From: Lachnospiraceae bacterium
GTDB lineage: Bacteria; Bacillota_A; Clostridia; Lachnospirales; Lachnospiraceae
Assembly (NCBI GenBank): GCA_017613055.1
Contig: JAGAES010000040.1
Span: 1 to 9,471, forward strand
Direction: 5' to 3'
Length of the DNA stretch: 9,471 nucleotides
Shown: in pieces, positions 1-5,760 of the stretch
How positions within the stretch are numbered: position 1 is the stretch's first letter
Layout: each line of letters starts with the position of its first letter
Position numbers and translations under genes: made by a program
The notes under the pieces: generated by a model
What the model was told of the DNA's origin: nothing
Databases searched by the model: none
Seen by the model: the letters and a program-made list of their open reading frames with translations, nothing else

Positions 1-204
1 GAGGAAGTCTGCAAGCTGATCCGTGAGTACATTGCCGAGCTTTATGATGCTGAGACCGCTTCGGCAGTTCGCATCCAGTACGGCGGTTCCATGAACGCCG
101 GCAACGCTGCAGAGCTTCTTGCAATGCCCGACATCGACGGCGGTCTGATCGGCGGCGCTTCCCTGAAGGCTGACTTCGGCAAGATCGTTAACTACAACAA
201 GTAA
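1..204 (+). CDS. tpiA: Triosephosphate isomerase, C-terminal part (5' end outside window)
   Basis: This is the last 67 codons of triosephosphate isomerase, the cytoplasmic glycolytic enzyme that interconverts dihydroxyacetone phosphate and glyceraldehyde 3-phosphate. The frame is open from base 1 and stops with TAA at 202-204. Two family hallmarks are visible: the phosphate-gripping YGGSM segment (bases 79-93), and the GGLIGGASL segment (139-165), whose glycine pair binds the substrate phosphate. The tail KIVNY is also typical. The catalytic Lys, His and Glu lie upstream of the window and cannot be checked. A strong terminator 26 bases after the stop ends the transcript, so the gene is probably not co-transcribed with the transporter genes that follow. 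Confidence 0.96.
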   Translation, partial: EEVCKLIREYIAELYDAETASAVRIQYGGSMNAGNAAELLAMPDIDGGLIGGASLKADFGKIVNYNK

Positions 205-229
205 GAGAATCCCGAAGGATCCTCATAAG

Positions 230-263
230 ACACCGGACGTACCAGTTACGTCCGGTGTTTTTT
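230..263 (+). terminator. Rho-independent terminator after tpiA
   Basis: A perfect 11-bp stem (ACACCGGACGT at 230-240 with ACGTCCGGTGT at 248-258) encloses a 7-base loop and is followed directly by a run of six T (258-263). This is a textbook intrinsic terminator for the tpiA transcript. Confidence 0.95.
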
Positions 264-270
264 GTTACGT

Positions 271-297
271 AAAATGCGATGGCATTTTTCGAAAAAT
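271..297. repeat. Overlapping dyads in the intergenic region
   Basis: Two symmetric elements overlap here. AAAATGC (271-277) pairs with GCATTTT (282-288) across a 4-base loop, and ATTTTTCGAAAAAT (284-297) is a perfect 14-bp palindrome. They lie just downstream of the tpiA terminator and about 80-105 bases before the -35 box of the next gene. The first could act as a weak backup terminator and the second as a protein-binding site. The role is inferred, and AT-rich palindromes of this size can arise by chance. Confidence 0.4.
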
Positions 298-327
298 AAG
301 GAAATCCTGCCCGATATGACAAAATTG

Positions 328-396
328 CCGTCAAATAAAGTCAAGGTGGTTTACGTCGCCTCGCGCGTGCGGGTGCTTTACAAAGATGATTGACGG
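328..396. repeat. Separated 7-bp inverted repeat flanking the binding-protein promoter
   Basis: CCGTCAA (328-334) has an exact inverted copy, TTGACGG (390-396), with centres 62 bp apart, close to six helical turns. A further direct copy of the GTCAA core lies at 340-344, 10 bp from the first. The downstream copy sits between the -35 and -10 boxes of the promoter, where a bound protein would block RNA polymerase. No regulator can be named, and the match is short enough to be coincidental. Confidence 0.3.
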
Positions 397-405
397 ATGT
401 ATAAT
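377..405 (+). promoter_or_regulatory. Sigma-A type promoter for the binding-protein gene
   Basis: The -35 box TTTACA (377-382, five of six consensus bases) is separated by exactly 17 bp from a perfect -10 box TATAAT (400-405). The predicted transcript start is near 412, which leaves a leader of about 70 bases before the ATG at 483. The spacing and -10 box are ideal, so strong housekeeping-type expression is expected, consistent with an abundant binding protein. Confidence 0.85.
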
Positions 406-421
406 ATTAATGTTATTTTGT

Positions 422-456
422 ATACCTCTGCGGAGATGCGCGTCTTGGCAGGGTAT
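422..456 (+). promoter_or_regulatory. 5'-leader hairpin upstream of the binding-protein gene
   Basis: ATACC and CTGC (422-426 and 428-431, with T427 bulged) pair with GCAGGGTAT (448-456). Inside the loop, GAGA (433-436) can pair with TCTT (443-446), including one G-U pair. The result is one long, imperfect hairpin placed about 10 bases after the predicted transcript start and 12 bases before the ribosome site (AAAGGA, 469-474). It has no T tract, so it is not a terminator. It could stabilise the mRNA or be a regulator target. It matches no riboswitch class I recognise. Confidence 0.45.
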
Positions 457-482
457 TCACAGATAAAGAAAGGAAAAAGAAT

Positions 483-3032
483 ATGAAGAACATCAAGAAA
501 GTTCTTTCTCTGTTGCTTGTGCTTGCCATGGTTCTTTCCCTGGCGGCGTGCGGAAAAAAGAGCGGCGAAACCGGCTCCGACACGACTCCGACACCCAATG
601 GCGGCGACAACGGCAACGGAACCGTTACCACTCCGGCACCTGAAAAGCCGAAGAGCTACACCTTTAAGGACTATGCACAGTCCCTCGGAAACGACTGGAA
701 CCCGCATACTTGGGAGAACAGCGGCGACAGTGCTATTCTCGATTACCTCTCGACTCCGCTTGTCAATCTGACGATTGAAAACTCGGAAGAGGCTAAGTAT
801 CAGTGGATTTACGAGATGGCTACGGCAGTTACCGATACGACCAAGGATAATCAGGCTGACCTGACGAAATTCGGATGTATCCTGCCGGACGACAAGAAAG
901 CCAGCGACATTACCGAAGGTTATATCTTTGATATCACCCTTCGTCAGGGCGCAAAATGGGAAGACGGCACTCCGATTAATGCGGATACCTATGTTTATTC
1001 CATGCAGCAGCTTCTGAATCCGGAGATGAAGAATTACCGTGCCAACACATACTGGTCCGGTGACTCCGCAATTGCCGGCGCAAAGGCTTACTACTACGGC
1101 GGTACCACTTCCGCAGTAGACAACTATGACAAGTCTACGGACACCTTCGTTTTCGAAACGATTGACGAACTCACGAAAGGCTCCGACGGCGTATACTACA
1201 CCGCGGACAACCAGAAGGTTTACCTGAAGCTCGCCGCCGGCATCAGCTATCTTGACGGCGACGCTATCGCAGATTACATCGAAGGCTACAGCGCATACTT
1301 CAATACGGAAACCTGGGAAGAGCTTTCTGACATGATCGACGAGAACGGTCTTGTTCCGCTGACGGATGAGACCCTTGCTCTTTTCACTCCGATTATTTCG
1401 ACGGATATGTGGGCAGAGGATGAGACCTGTGTTCCTTACTATCTTGCATACGACAAGACCTTCGAAAAGATGGATTACTCCACCGTAGGTCTTTACAAGG
1501 TTGATGATTATACAATTCGTTACGTCAATGAGAGATTCATTGAGCGCAATTACTTCCTGACTTCTCTTACCAGCAACTGGATTGTAAATGAGAAGATGTA
1601 CGAAGCAAACAAGGAAACGAAGGACGGCACGATCATTACGAAGTACAACAATTCGAAAGAGACGACCTGCTCCTACGGCCCTTATAAGATTTCCTCTCTT
1701 CAGAACGGCAAGCAGATTATCTTCGTTCAGAATGAGAACTGGTTCGGTTACACGAAGAACGCCGACGGCAGCCTTACCTCTATGACCAGCTCGGAGGGAT
1801 TCAAGGTTGACGGCAAAGACATTCAGCAGTACAAGGCTACTTCCATCGTTATTGACGTTATGGATGAGAATACCGCCAAGCAGGCATTCCTGAAGGGCGA
1901 CCTCAGCACATGGTCACCTACCGCTGAAGAGCTTGTAAACTATTCCACTTCGGATCAGCTTTACAAGCAGGATGAGACCTATACCGAGAGATTCTTCTTC
2001 AACACCAATGAAGAAGCTCTTAAGTCAATGGACGTAAACGGCGGAAACAAGAACTCGGTTGTTCTTACGAACACGAATTTCCGTAAGGCTATGTCCCTTT
2101 CAATCAATCGTCAGGAATTTGTTACGGCTACGGCCGGATTCAAGCCTGCGTGCTACCTCATGAACGGTCTGTACTACTACAACGTTTATGACGATCCTAC
2201 CTCCATCTACCGTGACTCCGACGAGGCTATGCAGGCAATCTGCAATCTGTACGGCGTAGAGTACGGCGAAGGAAAAGCTTACGCAACACTGAAAGATGCT
2301 TACAAGTCCATCAACGGTTACAACGTAACCCTTGCAAAACAGTACTTCACCCAGGCTTGTGATGAGCTCGTTGCTGCAGGCCTTTACAACAAGGGTGATG
2401 AGATTAAGATCCGTATTGCATGGGCGAAGGGTGCTCTGCAGACTTCCGATCAGGCTCAGGTTGCTTTGATTAACAAGCAGGTTAATGCTGCACTTGACGG
2501 AACCGGCTTCGGCAAGATTACGTTTGAGGCAGTCGGCCAGCTTGAGAACCGTTATAAGGCTGTTCCGAGCGGCGATTACGCAATCGGTTACGGCGCATGG
2601 GGCGGTGCTGCATTCTATCCGTTCACGATGTTCCGCGTATATTGCGATCCGGATTATACATCCATCCATGAGGCAGCTTGCTGGGATCCTTCTAAGGAGA
2701 CTCTGACCATCAACATCAACGGTGAAGACGAAACCATGACCTGGCAGAAGTGGTCGAACTCGATGGAATCCGGTAAGTATGCTACCGCGGATTTCAAGAC
2801 GAAGCTCACCATCCTTGCCGCAATGGAAGAGAACTACCTTGCGAAGTATTATTGCATCCCGCTTTGCGGAACGACAATCTGCCAGCTGCTTTCCTTCCAG
2901 ACGGCTTTCTATACGGATGAGTACAACATTATGTATGATTTCGGCGGAATCCGTCTCGTACAGTTCAACTATGATGACGAAGCCTGGAAGAAGGCTGTTG
3001 CCGATCAGGGCGGTACGCTCAGCTACGAGTAA
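483..3032 (+). CDS. oppA: Oversized family 5 substrate-binding lipoprotein of an Opp/Dpp-type importer
   Basis: This 849-residue lipoprotein would capture the ligand outside the cell and deliver it to the permeases encoded downstream. It has a basic N-terminus, a hydrophobic core and a lipobox LAAC (residues 20-23, lipidated Cys23), followed by a Thr/Pro/Gly-rich linker to about residue 55. Family 5 landmarks are the W-x-D-G segment (W159-G162) with ADTYVYSMQQLLNP (167-180), the FRKAMSLSINRQEF helix (533-546), and the late GDYAIGYGAWGG segment (697-708). The start is set by AAAGGA (469-474), 8 bases before the ATG. Family members are usually about 500-600 residues. The extra length includes roughly residues 200-334, between the first core motif and the VGLYKVDDYTIRYV segment (335-348). 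The gene has its own promoter and terminator, a common way to make binding protein in excess. The substrate is unknown: oligopeptide is the likeliest class but is not shown. Confidence 0.93.
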   Translation: MKNIKKVLSLLLVLAMVLSLAACGKKSGETGSDTTPTPNGGDNGNGTVTTPAPEKPKSYTFKDYAQSLGNDWNPHTWENSGDSAILDYLSTPLVNLTIENSEEAKYQWIYEMATAVTDTTKDNQADLTKFGCILPDDKKASDITEGYIFDITLRQGAKWEDGTPINADTYVYSMQQLLNPEMKNYRANTYWSGDSAIAGAKAYYYGGTTSAVDNYDKSTDTFVFETIDELTKGSDGVYYTADNQKVYLKLAAGISYLDGDAIADYIEGYSAYFNTETWEELSDMIDENGLVPLTDETLALFTPIISTDMWAEDETCVPYYLAYDKTFEKMDYSTVGLYKVDDYTIRYVNERFIERNYFLTSLTSNWIVNEKMYEANKETKDGTIITKYNNSKETTCSYGPYKISSLQNGKQIIFVQNENWFGYTKNADGSLTSMTSSEGFKVDGKDIQQYKATSIVIDVMDENTAKQAFLKGDLSTWSPTAEELVNYSTSDQLYKQDETYTERFFFNTNEEALKSMDVNGGNKNSVVLTNTNFRKAMSLSINRQEFVTATAGFKPACYLMNGLYYYNVYDDPTSIYRDSDEAMQAICNLYGVEYGEGKAYATLKDAYKSINGYNVTLAKQYFTQACDELVAAGLYNKGDEIKIRIAWAKGALQTSDQAQVALINKQVNAALDGTGFGKITFEAVGQLENRYKAVPSGDYAIGYGAWGGAAFYPFTMFRVYCDPDYTSIHEAACWDPSKETLTININGEDETMTWQKWSNSMESGKYATADFKTKLTILAAMEENYLAKYYCIPLCGTTICQLLSFQTAFYTDEYNIMYDFGGIRLVQFNYDDEAWKKAVADQGGTLSYE

Positions 3033-3085
3033 ACCGAAGTTATCAGAGTTCTGTATATGATGTGAAATTGACTGATTGAATAAAG

Positions 3086-3114
3086 AGCGGGAGTGGATTT
3101 CACTCCCGCTTTTT
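3086..3114 (+). terminator. Rho-independent terminator between binding protein and permease genes
   Basis: AGCGGGAGTG (3086-3095) pairs perfectly with CACTCCCGCT (3101-3110) across a 5-base loop, followed by TTTTT (3110-3114). Its place, 53 bases after the binding-protein stop, would end most transcripts there. Any readthrough would give a lower level of the downstream genes. Confidence 0.93.
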
Positions 3115-3167
3115 CTGTTCTTTTTTGTAAAAAAACGGATGCAATTATGCATCTTTTATGCTATACT
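3115..3167 (+). promoter_or_regulatory. Extended -10 promoter for the permease/ATPase operon
   Basis: TGCTATACT (3159-3167) is an extended -10 element: TG, one base, then TATACT (3162-3167). There is no good -35 hexamer at 16-18 bp, which is tolerated by extended -10 promoters. A and T tracts at 3121-3135 lie where an UP element would be. The predicted start is near 3174, giving a leader of about 36 bases. The promoter lies just after the terminator, so the membrane and ATPase genes probably have separate control. Confidence 0.65.
3138..3153. promoter_or_regulatory. Putative operator dyad over the -35 zone
   Basis: GATGCA (3138-3143) and TGCATC (3148-3153) form a perfect 6-bp inverted repeat around ATTA. 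It occupies the -35 region of the extended -10 promoter at 3159-3167, where a dimeric repressor would occlude polymerase or an activator could replace the missing -35 contact. No regulator is encoded in the window, so the assignment rests on position and symmetry alone. Confidence 0.45.
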
Positions 3168-3192
3168 GTTTGTGATTTCCGATTCCATGGCA

Positions 3193-3199
3193 AAAGGAG
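3193..3199 (+). promoter_or_regulatory. Ribosome binding site deciding the oppB start
   Basis: AAAGGAG lies 10 bases before the ATG at 3210. An in-frame ATG at 3093 would add 39 residues, but it lies inside the terminator stem, upstream of the promoter, and has no ribosome site. The protein from 3210 begins with a basic stretch and then a membrane segment, as OppB proteins do. Confidence 0.88.
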
Positions 3200-3209
3200 T
3201 TGCCGGCAT

Positions 3210-4169
3210 ATGCTGAAATATGTTACCAAGCGAGTGATTTTAATGTTTGTCACACTGTTTATCATTGTGACAATGTGCTTCTTTCTGATTAAGCTGCTTC
3301 CGCAGGAACTTCCGTTGGAAACCGCTCAGCAGGAAGCTGTTATGCAGAGACTGGAGGCGCAGGGCTATAACAAGCCTCTGATTGTTCAGTATGCAAAATA
3401 CCTGAAGAATATCTTCACAAAGGGAGACTTCGGTACTTCCTGGAAGATTCAGAAACTGCAGCCTGTTGTTGATATGTTTCTGGAGCGTCTGCCGCCGACA
3501 GTTCTGATTAATCTGTATTCCTTTTTGCTTTCCGTCCCGATTGGAATCCTGTTCGGTATCTATGCGGCCATTAAGAAGAATAAATGGCAGGACCAGCTGA
3601 TCAGTACTTCGGTTATGGTCTTCGTATCGGTGCCGTCCTATGTGTACGCATTCCTGGTACAGTATTTTCTGTATTTCAAGCTTGGACTTCTCCCGCCTAC
3701 GTTGTATTCACTCGCGGATGCAGGCGGTTCCTGGTTTACGTTAAGAATGTTTAAGAGCATGCTTCCGCCCATCATCGCACTGTCCTTCGGAACGATCGCC
3801 GGACTGTGTCGTTTTACGCGTGCGGAGCTCACTGAAACACTGACCTCAGATTATATGCTGCTTGCCCGCACAAAGGGCCTTACGAGAGCGCAGGCGACCT
3901 CGCGGCATGCGATGAAGAATGCGATGGTTCCGATTCTTCCGATGATTCTCGGAGGATTTGTCGATATTCTGGCCGGTTCTTTCGTTATCGAGCAGATTTT
4001 CTCGGTTCCCGGCGTCGGCGCGCTTTACGTCAACTCCATCAGCCAGCTGGACTATGACGTATTCATGATGGATACCGTCTTTTATACCTTTGTCGGCCTT
4101 TTGGCCAATATTGTAACGGATCTGAGTTACGGCTTCATTGATCCGAGAATTCGAATGGGAGAGAAATGA
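3210..4169 (+). CDS. oppB: OppB/DppB-type ABC transporter permease
   Basis: This 319-residue integral membrane protein is one half of the transport channel. About six membrane segments are visible, near residues 9-29, 97-119, 132-155, 185-203, 240-262 and 288-306. The family's conserved ATPase-docking loop (EAA loop) is at about 214-240, with the DYMLLARTKGL stretch followed by RHAMKNAMVPILP. The C-terminal segment with IEQIFSVPGVG (260-270) and the ending FIDPRIRMG are also typical. The length is normal for the family (about 300-340), so this is the only transporter subunit here without an obvious expansion. It is the first gene of the second transcription unit, and the next ATG follows one base after its TGA, indicating translational coupling with oppC. 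The name is family-level: a dipeptide or other ligand is equally possible. Confidence 0.94.
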   Translation: MLKYVTKRVILMFVTLFIIVTMCFFLIKLLPQELPLETAQQEAVMQRLEAQGYNKPLIVQYAKYLKNIFTKGDFGTSWKIQKLQPVVDMFLERLPPTVLINLYSFLLSVPIGILFGIYAAIKKNKWQDQLISTSVMVFVSVPSYVYAFLVQYFLYFKLGLLPPTLYSLADAGGSWFTLRMFKSMLPPIIALSFGTIAGLCRFTRAELTETLTSDYMLLARTKGLTRAQATSRHAMKNAMVPILPMILGGFVDILAGSFVIEQIFSVPGVGALYVNSISQLDYDVFMMDTVFYTFVGLLANIVTDLSYGFIDPRIRMGEK

Positions 4170-4170
4170 T

Positions 4171-5757
4171 ATGAGTAAGAAAACAATCGAAATCAATTCC
4201 ATCCCTTCGGAGAAATTCACATTTGTCAATCAGAACGAAAAGCTTACCGATACAAAATTCGTTGACAAGCCTGTAGGCTATCTGAAGGATGCGTGGATCC
4301 GTTTCTGTAAGAACAAGGGCTCCATCGTTGCGGCGGTAATCATTCTTATAATTCTGTTGTTTGCCTTTGTAACGCCCGTAGTATTTCGGCGTTATGACCA
4401 GACCTTTATGGATGTTTACTACTCCAAGAAGGCGCCGCGCAACCTCTGGCTCAGAGACCATCTCGGGATTTGTGACGGAACGGTTACCCGAGACTTTAAC
4501 GAACGCGGTATGCTTATCGTAATCGGCATCGGCATCGGTGCGGAAGACGTTAACGGAACCGGAGAAGTAACACTCGAAGAAGGAATGGCAAGCTATTACC
4601 AGCCGATGCAGAAGATCGGTGAGGGTAAGAAGATTACCGGTATGATCGGTTCCAAGGATAAGGTCATCTATACCTGCAAACTGGACACGTATCTTGAGTA
4701 CGGCTTCCAGTATCAGAGCATCGAGCAGGAGGAATACCAGAGAATTAAGGCATGGGAGATTAAGACCGGTCTTAAGGTGCTGTATCCGCTTGTCGAGGAG
4801 AATGAGTGGAACCTCGATCCGACCAACGCCAACTATTGGTATAAAACGAAGAAAGGGACGCCGGTCCGCTTAAATGCGAGAGGAAAGGCGAAGGAAATCG
4901 CCTATGAACCCGGTATGGTACTTGAGGACAATTATGTCCGCGACGCCGAAGGCAACCCGGTGTACTATACGTATACCGGCGGCGGAGACAAGGACACTGC
5001 TCAATATAAAGTCCGCGTTTTATATTACAACTATTACCGCTATAAGAACGGCTTTGAGCCGGAGTACCTGTTCGGAACGGACAGCCAGGGGTACGATATG
5101 ATGCTCCGTCTGGCATCCGGTATCAAGTTAAGCTTTCTTGTTGCGCTTGTGGTTTCCGCCATCAACCTGACAATCGGCGCGATTTACGGTGCAATCGAAG
5201 GGTATTACGGAAATACGACCGACCTGGTTATGGAACGTATTTCGGATATTCTGACCCATACGCCCTTCATCGTTGTCGCAACCCTGTTCCAGCTGCATTA
5301 TGCGTCCAAAATCGGACCGATTCCGTGTCTTCTGTTCGCGTATGTGACGACCGGATGGATCAGTATGGCTTACCGCGTAAGAACGCAGTTCTACCGTTTT
5401 AAGAATCAGGAGTACGTTATGGCTGCGAGAACGCTCGGCGCGAGCGATTCCCGCATCATCTGGAAGCATATCTTCCCGAATTCCCTCGGAACGATTATCA
5501 CGAGCTGCGTGCTCGTCATTCCGGGCGTTATCTTCACGGAGAGCATGTTAAGCTTCCTCGGAATCGTCAAACTCGGAAACGAAACGACGACCTCTCTCGG
5601 AACGCTCCTTTCCGATGCGAGTAACATATGGATGAACTTCCCGCATCTGATGCTCTTCCCGGCACTTATTATTTCTTTGCTGGAGATCTGTTTCAACCTG
5701 TTCGGTAACGGTCTCCGCGATGCGTTTAATCCGTCCCTGAGAGGCGTGGAGGAATAA
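4171..5757 (+). CDS. oppC: OppC/DppC-type permease with a large extracellular insertion
   Basis: This 528-residue second permease subunit pairs with OppB. After a 50-residue cytoplasmic start there is one membrane segment (51-72). The conserved core resumes at FGTDSQGYD (301-309), which matches the usual GTD-x-x-G-x-D motif, and is followed by about five membrane segments and the EAA loop (414-440, EYVMAARTLGASDSRIIWKH). It ends with the normal GNGLRDAFNPSLRG tail. Family members are usually about 280-320 residues. The excess is the stretch of about 225 residues at 73-298, which is soluble, Tyr/Gly/Glu/Lys-rich and without membrane segments. By OppC topology it should lie outside the cell, next to the binding protein. 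I recognise no domain in it. The start at 4171 has GGGAG (4158-4162) 8 bases upstream. An in-frame ATG at 4138 lies inside oppB and is less likely. Confidence 0.93.
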   Translation: MSKKTIEINSIPSEKFTFVNQNEKLTDTKFVDKPVGYLKDAWIRFCKNKGSIVAAVIILIILLFAFVTPVVFRRYDQTFMDVYYSKKAPRNLWLRDHLGICDGTVTRDFNERGMLIVIGIGIGAEDVNGTGEVTLEEGMASYYQPMQKIGEGKKITGMIGSKDKVIYTCKLDTYLEYGFQYQSIEQEEYQRIKAWEIKTGLKVLYPLVEENEWNLDPTNANYWYKTKKGTPVRLNARGKAKEIAYEPGMVLEDNYVRDAEGNPVYYTYTGGGDKDTAQYKVRVLYYNYYRYKNGFEPEYLFGTDSQGYDMMLRLASGIKLSFLVALVVSAINLTIGAIYGAIEGYYGNTTDLVMERISDILTHTPFIVVATLFQLHYASKIGPIPCLLFAYVTTGWISMAYRVRTQFYRFKNQEYVMAARTLGASDSRIIWKHIFPNSLGTIITSCVLVIPGVIFTESMLSFLGIVKLGNETTTSLGTLLSDASNIWMNFPHLMLFPALIISLLEICFNLFGNGLRDAFNPSLRGVEE

Positions 5758-5760
5758 TTC

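Noticed and set aside
246..356. Three copies of TTACGT (246-251, 265-270, 351-356) as a possible operator array
   Set aside because: The first is part of the terminator stem, the spacing is irregular and the motif is only six bases long.
2100..3152. Antisense open frame (350 codons) opposite the end of the binding-protein gene
   Set aside because: It has no family features and covers the terminator and the conserved C-terminal part of the + strand gene.
3093..3209. Upstream ATG start that would lengthen OppB by 39 residues
   Set aside because: It lies inside a terminator stem and before the promoter, and has no ribosome site; the ATG at 3210 has AAAGGAG.
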